Shown one piece after another: positions 42,439 through 51,892 of a stretch of DNA of 64,000 nucleotides. Numbering within the stretch: position 1 is the first letter of the stretch; the number at the start of each line of letters is the position of its first letter. Source of the stretch: an archaeon (lineage in GTDB: Archaea; Aenigmatarchaeota; Aenigmatarchaeia; GW2011-AR5). The stretch covers positions 1 to 64,000 of the forward strand of contig JANQNA010000007.1 in the NCBI GenBank assembly GCA_028279825.1, in the 5' to 3' direction. Below the pieces are notes generated by a model. That model was not told the DNA's origin, ran no database searches, and worked only from the letters and a program-made list of their open reading frames with translations. A program made the translations under genes and the position numbers.

Positions 42439-43599
42439 TTACTGTTTCATGCTTTCCATTGTTATGATTCTTACGTTTCCTGCCTCAATTCTCTCTTTCA
42501 GGCCCATTGCTGCTATAATAGCTATTCCTTTCTTTCTTGCCATGTCAGCCATGGTCTGGCTTACCTTGCCATCTACAACCATAGCGTAAATGTTGTTGTA
42601 GTCGTTTATCATTTCAGGCAGTTGTGCAAGTGGAATTTTGCTTATTACCTGCTGGTTCTTGTCGATAAGATAAGCAGCTCTTGTACCTACAAGGTCTTCC
42701 AGAAGATCCTTGAAGAAATCAATGCTGTCACCGCCTACTTCTTCAGGTTCACTGACCTCTTCCTTTACCTCTATTTTCTTGTCAGAAGCCTGGTCCAGGG
42801 GAACCTTTTCACGCAAAGCCTTGAAGATCTCCTTTTTGGAAAGCTCTTCTACTTCCTTGCCTTCTTCAGCACGTGCGACGAAATCAAGGTCTGCAACGCT
42901 GCGCAGTTTCTTGAGATCTAAATCGCCACCACGATCACCGTCCAGAAATGCAGTTGTTATTTTCTTCTTGATAAGATCAACAGCTGCCGGTGGAACTTTT
43001 GAACCTTCAATTGCTACGCCATTTCTTATTCCGTTCTTCAGAAGGTTAATCACATCGGCACGGCCTTCTACGACGATTATCTCCTCGCTTGTTTCTATAT
43101 CAGGTCCGCTTGCAAGTCCGTTGTAGTTGCATACTTCCCAACCTCTGACAGACTCCTTGATCGAATCGGCCATTTTCTGGGAATCCTGCATACCCGTGCT
43201 GTCCATCATTGCGCGTAAGATTTCTTTGGCGCGGTCAACAACATAACGTCTTTTCTGACTTCTCACGTCTTCTACCTTTGTGACCTCTACTTCAGCGTCA
43301 CAAGGACCTACCTTGTCGATAGTTTCCAAAGATGAAGCGATCAAAGCTGTTTCAGAAGCGTCCAAAGAAGACGGAATTATAATGTCTGCTGAGGACTTTC
43401 CCCTGTTTGTTTTAACATTAACCTCTATCCTGCCTATTCTTCCTGTCTGCTGTAATTCCCGAAGATCCAGCTCTGAACCTAATAGTCCTTCTGTTTGTCC
43501 GAAAATTGCTCCTATCACGTCTGGTCTTTCAACTACTCCCTTAGCCTGCATCCTGGAGTAAACCATATACTTTGCGAAATTCTGTGCCAATTTGGCCAT
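42439..43599 (-). CDS. dnaG: Archaeal DnaG primase-like protein
   Basis: 386 aa, the normal archaeal length. A Toprim domain sits at about 165-260: EEIIVVEGRADVINLL with the catalytic Glu, TAFLDGDRGGD with the DxD. The N-terminal MAKLAQNFAKYMVYSRMQAKGVVERPDVIGAIFGQTEGL is the typical archaeal start. Archaeal DnaG is both a primase and an exosome subunit. A GGAGGT Shine-Dalgarno precedes the ATG. Confidence 0.94.
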   Translation of the reverse strand: MAKLAQNFAKYMVYSRMQAKGVVERPDVIGAIFGQTEGLLGSELDLRELQQTGRIGRIEVNVKTNRGKSSADIIIPSSLDASETALIASSLETIDKVGPCDAEVEVTKVEDVRSQKRRYVVDRAKEILRAMMDSTGMQDSQKMADSIKESVRGWEVCNYNGLASGPDIETSEEIIVVEGRADVINLLKNGIRNGVAIEGSKVPPAAVDLIKKKITTAFLDGDRGGDLDLKKLRSVADLDFVARAEEGKEVEELSKKEIFKALREKVPLDQASDKKIEVKEEVSEPEEVGGDSIDFFKDLLEDLVGTRAAYLIDKNQQVISKIPLAQLPEMINDYNNIYAMVVDGKVSQTMADMARKKGIAIIAAMGLKERIEAGNVRIITMESMKQ

Positions 43600-43761
43600 A
43601 ATACCAACCTCCTAAACATCTTTCGATGTTAATCTGTTTTGGAAGAACTAGCTACGTATAACCTTTGCCTTATTCATTGGTAAGTATGATATCATAACTA
43701 TCCTTCCTGCTATGATAGAGAAGCAAATGTTTTTAAGCTTGAGGGCTTTTTATACCCTAAA

Positions 43762-44142
43762 TTAGTATTTTCTTACTTGAAGCCAAAAATGAAATAGAAG
43801 TATAGTTATTATCCATGTCGCGACGGGTGCCAAGACGTGGATATCTGCCCCTGATATGTATGAATAAGTCCATATTATCGAAATAATCAAGAACACTATT
43901 CCCAGTAGCAGTGGATTATACCATCCCTTCCATTTGAAGTCTTTTGCTTCTTTTTCCGTCTTTGGTATGTTCCTTGGAAACAAAGCAAAAGCAACTGTCA
44001 ACAATGGCACAGTTATTACTATTGTTAGTAATAGACCTGTTCCGCTCCATTGATCATAAAATCTTCGGATAATAGTGTTGGCAATGGCCAATACCACAAA
44101 AATTCCGATTATCAGTGCCGTGTTTCTCTTCATAATTATCAT
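43762..44142 (-). CDS. Four-helix integral membrane protein
   Basis: 126 aa with hydrophobic segments near 8-26, 35-54, 75-94 and 102-121 and a short polar loop (PKTEKEAKDFKWKGW). Translation probably begins at 44142 within an ATGA overlap with hjc; ATG 44133 is the alternative. No family is recognised. Confidence 0.6.
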   Translation of the reverse strand: MIIMKRNTALIIGIFVVLAIANTIIRRFYDQWSGTGLLLTIVITVPLLTVAFALFPRNIPKTEKEAKDFKWKGWYNPLLLGIVFLIISIIWTYSYISGADIHVLAPVATWIITILLFHFWLQVRKY

Positions 44143-44510
44143 ATATCCAGAATGCTTATACCTTTGTCTTCGATGAATTTCTTGCCAATATTTCCCCCAT
44201 TCGCGACTACGTCGCTCAGGTGTAAAAATTTCCAGTCTTTTCTTGATTGTTTGCAGCCGATATAGGCTGTCGCGCCTGCTTTATTGGCCCATTGTGTCAG
44301 TTCATCGAGCTGTTCGGCTCTTACAGTAAAGGCAGATTCCCTGGATTTACACTCTATGACAATCAATTTTCCGTCTTTTGCAGCAATTACATCCGGGCTT
44401 GGAAGGCCTATGCGGCCTGATCTCGGGGCACGTATTGTCATGTAACCCATTTCTGCCAATTTATGTGTTAATGAGCGCTCAGCGCGATATCCTTTGGCAT
44501 ATGATCTCAT
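44139..44510 (-). CDS. hjc: Holliday junction resolvase Hjc
   Basis: 123 aa from ATG 44510 (MRSYAKGYRAERSL), the family's usual length. The track's 13-residue extension falls in the upstream gene and is rejected. The PD-(D/E)XK-type catalytic set is clear: ERSL, PRSGRIGLPSPDVIA and VIECKSR. It resolves four-way junctions made by RadA. The ATG overlaps the stop of the coiled-coil gene (ATGA). Confidence 0.92.
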   Translation of the reverse strand: MRSYAKGYRAERSLTHKLAEMGYMTIRAPRSGRIGLPSPDVIAAKDGKLIVIECKSRESAFTVRAEQLDELTQWANKAGATAYIGCKQSRKDWKFLHLSDVVANGGNIGKKFIEDKGISILDI

Positions 44511-45646
44511 GCGACATTGCCTCCAACCAGCTTTGAAGCAAGTAAACATAAATCCGTCCGTGTTTTCGAAATTTCTGAATTATAATCGTTGAATTTTTCC
44601 TGGGATTCATCCATGATTTTACCCGATTTCTTTATTTGGGACTCAAGATCCTGAATCTCTAAATCTTTGGCCATTTTCTTGGCCTCCAGGCTTTCATTTT
44701 GTTTCTTGAATTTCTCATGTTCTGTGCCCAAAATGTTTAGCGCGTCAGCCAGATCATCACGTACAACGCGCAAGTATATGGAACCGCCTACAACCGTCTC
44801 TATCTTCTTTTTCATTTCATCCACCTGACCTTCCAATGCCTGTGCTGCCTGTTTTGTGAGGTCAACTATCCTGATTTCCGAATCTTGCAACAGTGCGTTA
44901 CTTGGGGATTTTATGTATTCTTCCAGGAGTGGTTCTTTTGTATCGGAATCGTGCAGATATTTTTTGTACAGTTTCTGTAAAGACAAAAAGGAGTCTATTT
45001 CCTGCCTAAGTGACGAGGCTTTGCGCCTGGCTTCTGCCAGAATTGTCTCGTCAACCTGTCCGGGTTCTATGGAAGATATTTGACTGAGCCTGAGCTTCAG
45101 ATCTTCTATTTTTTCCTCATTTACTATTCGTTCCGCCTGGATTTTCCCCTTTTCTTCCTCAAGATCACGGATCTTTTTGTAAAACCTCACAGCCTTACGG
45201 TAATCAGTGGTCTCGTCTTTTGCTTTTTCTAACAATGACTCTATAGAACGAACCTTCTTCAGGACAGGCTGGAATGACTCTTCAAAGAACACCTTGATAT
45301 ACATTATCTGTTTTTGGGTTAGACCGCCTATACCGTTCAAAGTTGCCCTTACATCATCAAGATAATTATCTGACTCGGAATTTAACACTTTCAGCTGGTT
45401 GTTTGTGACGGAACAAAACCTGTTTTTTATCTGTTCCGCCCCTTTGTGATTGTTCAAAGCATGACTTTCTTCAAAGGTTTTGACAAGATCTGCCAATACA
45501 TCCATCTCTTTGGCTACGTCCACGGCAGTTTTTTTGTACTTTTCCCTATGTTCGCCTTCTGCCTCTGCGAGTCGTTTAGCTATCAAATCCATGGCCTGTT
45601 GTAATGTATAATTTTCTTCCTTCTTGAATCTAGAGAAAAATCCCAT
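44507..45646 (-). CDS. Cytosolic coiled-coil protein
   Basis: 379 aa. A basic start (MGFFSRFKKEENYTLQQAMDLIAKRLAEAEGEH) precedes long coiled coils at about 110-215 and 285-365. No signal, membrane helix or catalytic motif is seen. It is coupled to hjc by a 4-nt overlap. Related in style to archaeal SMC-like or CdvA-like helical proteins, but no homology can be asserted. Confidence 0.7.
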   Translation of the reverse strand: MGFFSRFKKEENYTLQQAMDLIAKRLAEAEGEHREKYKKTAVDVAKEMDVLADLVKTFEESHALNNHKGAEQIKNRFCSVTNNQLKVLNSESDNYLDDVRATLNGIGGLTQKQIMYIKVFFEESFQPVLKKVRSIESLLEKAKDETTDYRKAVRFYKKIRDLEEEKGKIQAERIVNEEKIEDLKLRLSQISSIEPGQVDETILAEARRKASSLRQEIDSFLSLQKLYKKYLHDSDTKEPLLEEYIKSPSNALLQDSEIRIVDLTKQAAQALEGQVDEMKKKIETVVGGSIYLRVVRDDLADALNILGTEHEKFKKQNESLEAKKMAKDLEIQDLESQIKKSGKIMDESQEKFNDYNSEISKTRTDLCLLASKLVGGNVA

Positions 45647-45697
45647 AGATAATACTTAGACATTAGATATTTTAACGCGTTTTCACATAATTCATAA

Positions 45698-45883
45698 ATG
45701 TTCTCAAAGAAATGCGCTGTTTGTAAACGCCAAGCAAAGATAACCAAAATATTACCTGTTTACGGGTATACTACCGATCAAAAAAGACATTTTTGCACAG
45801 AGAAGCATGCCGAGGCCTTTGAAAACGCCCATAAAACAGCCCTGGAGCATCATGTGCCCGGCTGTCGCACGTGCTACAAGTAA
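45698..45883 (+). CDS. Small zinc-binding protein
   Basis: 61 aa. KCAVCKRQ, HFCTEKHAEAF and PGCRTCYK give two CxxC pairs plus a CxxxH, enough for one or two zinc sites (treble-clef or TRASH-like). Function unknown. It lies 27 nt before the exonuclease gene on the same strand. Confidence 0.7.
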   Translation: MFSKKCAVCKRQAKITKILPVYGYTTDQKRHFCTEKHAEAFENAHKTALEHHVPGCRTCYK

Positions 45884-45910
45884 TTTAAACATTCTGGGTA
45901 AACTAGGGGA

Positions 45911-46534
45911 ATGGGTCATTTATTCCTGGATATAGAGACGTATGCTGCAAATGGAAATGAACAGACAGCACTTAATCCGTATCATGCTGATTCGAAGATA
46001 CTTCTGATAGCTTACAATTACTACAACTCTTTCAGGCCGCCGGTTATAGCGGATGTGAAGCCGCCTACTTTCCTGAAGGAATGGGAGTTAGGAGAAAGGG
46101 AGATGTTGAGACAGTTTTTGGAAATGCTGAGAATAACGCAGAAAGCTGACCCTCATATGAAGTTTCACGGATTTAATATTCTCAAATTCGATTTACCGTT
46201 TTTGTTCGGCAGGATGAAAAACCACAACCTCACGGAAGAACATGAACTGCATGAATTGCTGTTCAGGCCTTTCGGGCACGATATGATGCAGTTAAGTTCA
46301 ATAGTATCAGATGAAACAAGAGTAAAAGAGCAGCTATGGGGAATAAGCCAGAAAGACGCGAACAAGTTCTTTGGTATACAGGTGAAGGAAGGAACAGGCC
46401 TTGACTGTTCAAGACATTATGATAACAAGGACTATGAGAAAATCATGCATTACTGCCAGCAGGAATTTACTTTTGAGCAGCTGTTAAATTCGTTTTATCT
46501 ATATGCTAAAAGATTGAAAGAAGGTAAGGATTAG
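45911..46534 (+). CDS. Predicted 3'-5' exonuclease (PolB/DnaQ-type RNase H fold)
   Basis: 207 aa. Exo I LFLDIETYA, Exo II FHGFNILKFDLPFLFGRM and an Exo III-like region YCQQEFTFEQLL match stand-alone PolB-like exonuclease domains. The expected Exo III aspartate is not obvious in YCQQEF, so activity may be altered. The stop overlaps the convergent 99-aa gene. Confidence 0.75.
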   Translation: MGHLFLDIETYAANGNEQTALNPYHADSKILLIAYNYYNSFRPPVIADVKPPTFLKEWELGEREMLRQFLEMLRITQKADPHMKFHGFNILKFDLPFLFGRMKNHNLTEEHELHELLFRPFGHDMMQLSSIVSDETRVKEQLWGISQKDANKFFGIQVKEGTGLDCSRHYDNKDYEKIMHYCQQEFTFEQLLNSFYLYAKRLKEGKD

Positions 46535-46830
46535 TAATTAACACGGACTGTCCTATCTACGTCACTTGCCACTTTAGCGTCCTTTGCAAACTGGGCGCAT
46601 TCTGCTTCCCACTCTTCGAATGGAACACTTCTTCCTTGTAATAACCTAAGGGCATCTGCTTCACGTTCCGGTATAGAACCCATAAGTATTACAGCAGGGT
46701 TACCTTCTCTGAGCTTTTTTTCTCTGTCTACTTTTGGATAAATATGAGCCGTTGCCTTTGCGCCGTCTACATATCCTTTCATTTCTCTGCCAATTCTTTC
46801 TCTGATACATTCGTAGCTTTTTTCTATCAT
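46531..46830 (-). CDS. Small soluble protein, unknown function
   Basis: 99 aa, alpha/beta, charged (MIEKSYECIRERIGREMKGYVDGAKATAHIY ... VPFEEWEAECAQF). It starts 4 nt past the nuclease-like gene's stop with GTGAT as Shine-Dalgarno, so they form an operon. No family is recognised. Confidence 0.55.
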   Translation of the reverse strand: MIEKSYECIRERIGREMKGYVDGAKATAHIYPKVDREKKLREGNPAVILMGSIPEREADALRLLQGRSVPFEEWEAECAQFAKDAKVASDVDRTVRVNY

Positions 46831-46834
46831 ATTA

Positions 46835-48109
46835 TCACTTCAAATGGTTCTGTATTCTCTTCAGGGATTGATCTATCTCACTTTGCAATCCTCTTAAAGT
46901 TGATTCAATAGAGTCCACAGCTGTGTTTATGGTACGTGCTTTTTTTATTGCTTGGTCTATTGCCAGGCTTTTTTCCAGAAGGAAAACAACTTCTGCCTGG
47001 ATTTTGTCTATTGGTATTGTTTCGTGATTCTTTCGACCGGATTCCATCATCAGTCGTGCAACATGATAAGCGTAGTACAGGCCATTGCCGTCCATTGAAG
47101 TTATAATGTAATTCCTCGATATTCTACAAGGACGTAGCTTTGATGGTAATTGTTCAGAGTTTTTGAAGACGAAAATACCACACTCTGCTTTACGGTTCTC
47201 CATTGCTTCCTGGATCTCTTGTATTGTCTTGTTTACAGAATAATTCATAGCGTCCTTTGCTTCGACAACTATTCTCTCTTCGTCAGATTCGCGGAGTGTT
47301 ATTACAAAATCGCCTGTCTTGCCTATAGTGCCTGTTACTTTTGAAGTATCGCGAACTGTGTCACCATGTGCGTTGGTTATCTCGTGCAGAACGTCCATAA
47401 TCCGTTCCTCAAATAAACCGCCCTTCTGGGTGGATTTCTCTAAGACGGCCTGTTCAGCTCTTGTTGTGACGATCTTTTCACTCAAATCGGCTATATTCTT
47501 GGACATTTCCTCGCGAAGCAGGTTTACAGGTGAACCAGGTCGTGCCGGATCTAATAGCTGTTTAATCTTTCCCTTATCAACATCAAAGTTCTCTGACAAC
47601 TTGTCAGCAAACTGGCTCATTGAGCTGGACTTGGAGTTAAGATCAAAGTGTTTGTCCATCATTTGTCTGACTGTGCCTTGCTCTGAGAAGTATGAATCCA
47701 TGTTCTTCAGCATGCCGCCAACAGGCGAACTTGGATTGTTAGGATCAAATGTAGTGTTCATTATATTCCTTACAACACCATTTTCGTCGTTGAAATACTC
47801 CTCCAACTGATTAGCCAATTTGAACATTGGAGAATCTGTGTTGGACGAATCAAACAATCTCTCAACACGATCGTGCTGTTCTGTAAATTTTCTTTCCATT
47901 TCCGTCAGAAACTGGTTGAATCTTTTGTCAATATAGTCAATGTTCATGCCTGTACTCATGCCGCGTAGGCCGATAGCGCCTACGGACAAGGCCTTTTCCA
48001 AAGCCGCCTCTTTGTCATCATGGTCTTCTAGAAAGTTAAACAGTTCGTCATTACGTATGGTCAAATCCTTGATTATAATCTCGCGCGTATCCTTGTTAAG
48101 ACGAATCAT
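46835..48109 (-). CDS. Coiled-coil protein with a PD-(D/E)XK-like nuclease domain
   Basis: 424 aa from ATG 48109 (MIRLNKDTREI); the TTG at 48127 in the track sits within the promoter, since AAATATATTT lies about 25-30 nt before this ATG. Residues about 60-230 are helical repeats with DPxxPxSPVxxM patterns. At about 255-320, GKTGDFVITLRESDEERIVVEAKDAMNYS gives the D...ExK core of restriction-endonuclease-like folds. A defence or repair role is possible but unproven. Confidence 0.7.
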   Translation of the reverse strand: MIRLNKDTREIIIKDLTIRNDELFNFLEDHDDKEAALEKALSVGAIGLRGMSTGMNIDYIDKRFNQFLTEMERKFTEQHDRVERLFDSSNTDSPMFKLANQLEEYFNDENGVVRNIMNTTFDPNNPSSPVGGMLKNMDSYFSEQGTVRQMMDKHFDLNSKSSSMSQFADKLSENFDVDKGKIKQLLDPARPGSPVNLLREEMSKNIADLSEKIVTTRAEQAVLEKSTQKGGLFEERIMDVLHEITNAHGDTVRDTSKVTGTIGKTGDFVITLRESDEERIVVEAKDAMNYSVNKTIQEIQEAMENRKAECGIFVFKNSEQLPSKLRPCRISRNYIITSMDGNGLYYAYHVARLMMESGRKNHETIPIDKIQAEVVFLLEKSLAIDQAIKKARTINTAVDSIESTLRGLQSEIDQSLKRIQNHLK

Positions 48110-48170
48110 ACCACTAATACTGCACAAATATATTTAATTGCCTTAAAAAGATTTCTGTCAAGGACTGGAT

Positions 48171-48422
48171 ATGCTTCCGGGAATAGATAGTTATGCCGTA
48201 GCATCGACAGAGGCTGCGAAAGCGTATAGAAGATTGAGTGCATGCAGCCCTGACTCCAGACTTCTTGTGCTTGTAGAATTTCAGGGTAATACAGCTGTTT
48301 TTAACGCTGGGAGATTCCAGGAATTCTATGCCGGATTCTGCACAGATCTAGATACTACAAAAGGTATGGAAAGATATCGTGATGCTATGAACGCTGAAGC
48401 TGACAAAGCGGAGGGTAAATAA
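48171..48422 (+). CDS. Small acidic protein, tandem paralog 1
   Basis: 83 aa, mainly helical with a central strand pair (LLVLVEFQGNTAVFNAGRFQEFY). Its stop overlaps the ATG of the next gene by 1 nt (TAATG). The two share A-YxRLS, a VFxxGRF/RPGF-like strand and a C-terminal helix with AxNAxA. Function unknown. It diverges from the nuclease-like gene. Confidence 0.6.
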   Translation: MLPGIDSYAVASTEAAKAYRRLSACSPDSRLLVLVEFQGNTAVFNAGRFQEFYAGFCTDLDTTKGMERYRDAMNAEADKAEGK

Positions 48423-48712
48423 TGCTACGCGACTGGGAAAGAAACAGGGCTATAGAAGATGTAAGAGCTGCGTATGAGAGATTATCGCTTGTACGGGAAG
48501 ACCATTTTTTGCTTAAAGAATTGACTTATGCAGGTGAAGGCGGTATTGTTTTTGCCAATCGCCCAGGATTCGACAAAACATACGGAGCAGATGACGTTGA
48601 ATCGTTCAGAAAATACGCTGCTGCTCTAAACACGGCTGCAGAGGTAGCAGAAGATGCTGAACTTCTCAAGGGTGGTATGAGACCCAACATAACCGAAATT
48701 GTTGATGAATAA
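48422..48712 (+). CDS. Small acidic protein, tandem paralog 2
   Basis: 96 aa, a likely duplicate of the preceding gene: AAYERLSLVREDHFLLKELTY ... GGIVFANRPGFDKTYG ... YAAALNTAAEVAED. Its TAA directly abuts the stop of the convergent helicase gene (TAATTA). Function unknown. Confidence 0.6.
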   Translation: MLRDWERNRAIEDVRAAYERLSLVREDHFLLKELTYAGEGGIVFANRPGFDKTYGADDVESFRKYAAALNTAAEVAEDAELLKGGMRPNITEIVDE

Positions 48713-51700
48713 TTAACCCCATTTAGGACAATATAGTTTGTAAGAGCAGAACTTGCAGGGTGTATCGGATTCAGCCACGCTGAATCCATGTTCGTAGTCG
48801 TGAGCTATCTTCTGGCAGATTTCTAGAACATTCTTCCTAATGTCTTCTACCTTTGCTTCTTTGATCCGTGTACCCGGTGCAGTCATGATACCGTTTTCTA
48901 ATGTAAACTCCAATGGCTTTTCTTTCTCTAACATATCTAAAACTAATTCAGTAGGGATCCAGTTATTCTTCTTTATCGTTTCATCGTTTTGCAAGGCTAA
49001 AGCATACAACAGTAGCTGCCGCTCACGATCATCTTTAGGAACGTCTGTCTTAGTGTAACCTGTCTTGTAATCAATAATTCTTACTTTACCATCACCAAGA
49101 TAATCGATACGATCTATCTTCCCGCGGAAAGCAAATCCACCAAGACGGAAGTTGAAAGGAAGCTCTGTTTCCAGAATACTGCGCATTCTTTTTTCATGTC
49201 TGTGCCAGAATACATCAATGATACGTTTTGCACGCTCTATGTCAATGTTTTCTGGTATTAACTCCTTTGTCTCTTCTTTGGTTAGTTTGTTCTTTGCAGC
49301 TAAGTCTAAAATATCGTGCATAATAGAACCGAAACCAAAAGCCCCTTCTCCTTCTTCGTCTTCACGGGAAGGCATGTTGAGTACGTGCTTAAGCTCATAC
49401 TTTTTTGGACATTGTAAGTATGTACCGGTGGATGTGACTGAGAAAGTTAGTGCATTAGGATTGAACTTTAATCCGGTCTTGCCGGAGGCCGCGTTATCTA
49501 AAAGTCTCTTTACCTCCTTTGCGGCTGCACCCTTGCCAACAGGTTCTCTGTTTATCAGACCCTGATAAACCAGCATGTGATAGTTTGCTGACTTCGTGTT
49601 ACCGGTCTCCAGAGCATTCATCATTATCTTTTTACGATCCGCAGCCAACCTGTCTATATCTGTGTCCCTTGCCTCGTTAGCACGGATGTTTTTATCGAAA
49701 GTAAAATGAAGATCTGCTTCTTGTATTTCTTTTTGTGAAAACCATTGTGGTTTTGCCCCAACCTCAAAAAGGAAACCGGACGGATCACGTGAATCTTTAC
49801 CACCATAATCTTTTGCTAAAGTAAGAATCAGATTTTCCTTCGCTCTTGTAAGACCAACATAACACAATCTTCGCTCTTCCTTTTCTTTCAAGGTCTTTGT
49901 TAACTCTTTGATAGCTGTTTCCTTTTCTTTTTCGTTACGATAAGTTTTGGATAAAACTTCATTGTATTGTTCGTTTAACTCCTGTGGAATTAACGGTTCC
50001 GCACCACCACGTGTCAAAGGGAACTTGTCTTTGACCATGTCCACGAGGAACACTGTCTTAAACTCTAAACCTTTAGCAGCATGGATAGTCATTAGCTTGA
50101 CTGATTCCTCTTCAATTATCTTTGTTGACGGCATGCCGCCTCCCATCTCGTCAACCATTTCTAAGTATGTGATAAAATTGGCCAGGTCTGCACCATGGAA
50201 GGTTTCGAAAGTAGAGGACAGGCCAATCAAAAGTTTAATGTTCTGCATCGCTTCACGGTCAGAGGAATATTCTCTGGCCAGTCCTGTACGGTCATAAATT
50301 TCCAGGACTAAGTCAGAGACCTTTCTGGCAGTCTTTGTTTTAAGATCATCAACTAGTGCCGTTAGGTCTTTAACACACTGTTTACCCTTTGCAGATAACC
50401 TAGTAGCATCAATGTGGTTGTATAGAAGATCCTGAAGACCTAATCGTTTCTTCTTTTTGAAATCTGCTAAGATTGTAGAATCTGCTGCCGTTAGTCCAAA
50501 TCTTGTATGTAAAAGTCTCCACCAGGCTTGTTCTGCTTGTAGAAGCGAGCTGGATAAGTTGTTAAGTATGTAGATGAATGATAAAGCTGTCTTTATTTCT
50601 GGTTTATGAAAGAACTCCGTGCCACCGGCTGTTGAGTAAGGTATACCTCTTTGATTTAGAGCACGCTTGATTGCGCCGGCGGAAGAGTGGGATCTGTAAA
50701 GAATAGCTATGTCCTTGTACGTACCCTGAAGTTTTTCAATTTCCTCCACTATACGCCTTGCCTGTTCCTTGTTGTCCTCTAACTGCACAATACGTACATC
50801 CTCACCCTCTATACTCTCGGCACTGGATAATAGAACAGACTCCTCTGGCTTAACATAGTTGTTTGTGATAAGCTTGTGTGCTGTTCTTAGTATCTTGTCT
50901 GAGGAACGGTAGTTTGTTGAAAGTTTGATTACATTCTCATCAGGCACACGGAATACTTTACGAAACTTTTCTATGTTATCTGCGTAAGCCCCACGAAAAG
51001 CGTAAACAGTCTGGTTCTGATCCCCTACAACAGTTATGTTACCGCGCTTCGCTAAATGAAGTAATAACTCGAACTGTACTTTGTTTGTGTCTTGAAACTC
51101 GTCTACAACAATGTAATCATATACAGCTAATTCCTCGGCACCGTAACGAGAAACGTAATCAAGAACAATCATGTTTAGGTCTGCGAAATCCAGTGACTTA
51201 GACTTTTTCTTTAACTCTTCGTACTTAATCCAGGCTTCTAGAAACTCTTTGTACTGCAAATAGTTTTCATAGAGCTTGACAAACTCCATCAGTTTTTTCC
51301 GCTCTTCCTTAGGTAAGTCTTCACGAATAGTACGTAATATAACCAAAGCCTTATCGTACTCATAATTATAATTCGCCAAAAGATTTTCCTGATCCTGAAG
51401 ATATCTTCTATAGTCGTCGATAGTTAACGACAGATCTTTTGCTTTGCCTATTGTGTTTGCATAACGCTTTGCACGACCTACATCCAGGTCCAGCTCACGC
51501 TTAAGCAAAATTGCCCCGTCCAACTCCTCAAGAATATTGTAGTTCTCACCTACGTTACACTCACGTGTATGGGCACGAATAAACTTATCACAGAAACTGT
51601 GGAAGGTGGAGATATGAATATGGCGTGCCTCAGGCGTCAGATCTTCTACCTTTGTTTTCATCTGTTCGGCTGCTTCATTGGAGAACGTCAACGCCAAAAC

Positions 51701-51841
51701 CTTTTCAGGAGGTACGCCGTGATCGATAAGATACGTTAACTTCTCGACAATAGTCATTGTTTTGCCTGTTCCTGCACCTGCTATTATCAGACAAGGTCCC
51801 TCACTCATATGTACTGCGCGCAGCTGCTCAGAATTCAACAT
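48713..51841 (-). CDS. UvrD/AddA-like superfamily I helicase with RecB-type nuclease domain
   Basis: 1,042 aa from ATG 51841 (MLNSEQLRAVHM). Helicase motifs: Q/I LIIAGAGTGKTMT, Ia AFTF-type LTFSNEAAEQM, II DYIVVDEFQDTN, III VVGDQNQTVYAFRGA, IV LSTNYRSS, V TIHAAKGLEF, VI YVGLTRAKENL. The C-terminal ~260 residues form a PD-(D/E)XK domain (GKIDRIDYLGDGKVRIIDYKTG) with HD upstream and a final CKFCSYKLYCPKW; together with CPKKYELKH this suggests an Fe-S cluster as in AddB/Cas4-type nucleases. It would process double-strand ends. Confidence 0.93.
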   Translation of the reverse strand: MLNSEQLRAVHMSEGPCLIIAGAGTGKTMTIVEKLTYLIDHGVPPEKVLALTFSNEAAEQMKTKVEDLTPEARHIHISTFHSFCDKFIRAHTRECNVGENYNILEELDGAILLKRELDLDVGRAKRYANTIGKAKDLSLTIDDYRRYLQDQENLLANYNYEYDKALVILRTIREDLPKEERKKLMEFVKLYENYLQYKEFLEAWIKYEELKKKSKSLDFADLNMIVLDYVSRYGAEELAVYDYIVVDEFQDTNKVQFELLLHLAKRGNITVVGDQNQTVYAFRGAYADNIEKFRKVFRVPDENVIKLSTNYRSSDKILRTAHKLITNNYVKPEESVLLSSAESIEGEDVRIVQLEDNKEQARRIVEEIEKLQGTYKDIAILYRSHSSAGAIKRALNQRGIPYSTAGGTEFFHKPEIKTALSFIYILNNLSSSLLQAEQAWWRLLHTRFGLTAADSTILADFKKKKRLGLQDLLYNHIDATRLSAKGKQCVKDLTALVDDLKTKTARKVSDLVLEIYDRTGLAREYSSDREAMQNIKLLIGLSSTFETFHGADLANFITYLEMVDEMGGGMPSTKIIEEESVKLMTIHAAKGLEFKTVFLVDMVKDKFPLTRGGAEPLIPQELNEQYNEVLSKTYRNEKEKETAIKELTKTLKEKEERRLCYVGLTRAKENLILTLAKDYGGKDSRDPSGFLFEVGAKPQWFSQKEIQEADLHFTFDKNIRANEARDTDIDRLAADRKKIMMNALETGNTKSANYHMLVYQGLINREPVGKGAAAKEVKRLLDNAASGKTGLKFNPNALTFSVTSTGTYLQCPKKYELKHVLNMPSREDEEGEGAFGFGSIMHDILDLAAKNKLTKEETKELIPENIDIERAKRIIDVFWHRHEKRMRSILETELPFNFRLGGFAFRGKIDRIDYLGDGKVRIIDYKTGYTKTDVPKDDRERQLLLYALALQNDETIKKNNWIPTELVLDMLEKEKPLEFTLENGIMTAPGTRIKEAKVEDIRKNVLEICQKIAHDYEHGFSVAESDTPCKFCSYKLYCPKWG

Positions 51842-51892
51842 CTTTGTATGATACCACAAATCTATTTATTGGGGTGGTGATGAAATAGTAGT

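Noticed and set aside
44511-44549. Longer Hjc start
   Set aside because: The added 13 residues are encoded within the upstream coiled-coil gene; ATG 44510 gives the family's normal N-terminus and an ATGA overlap.
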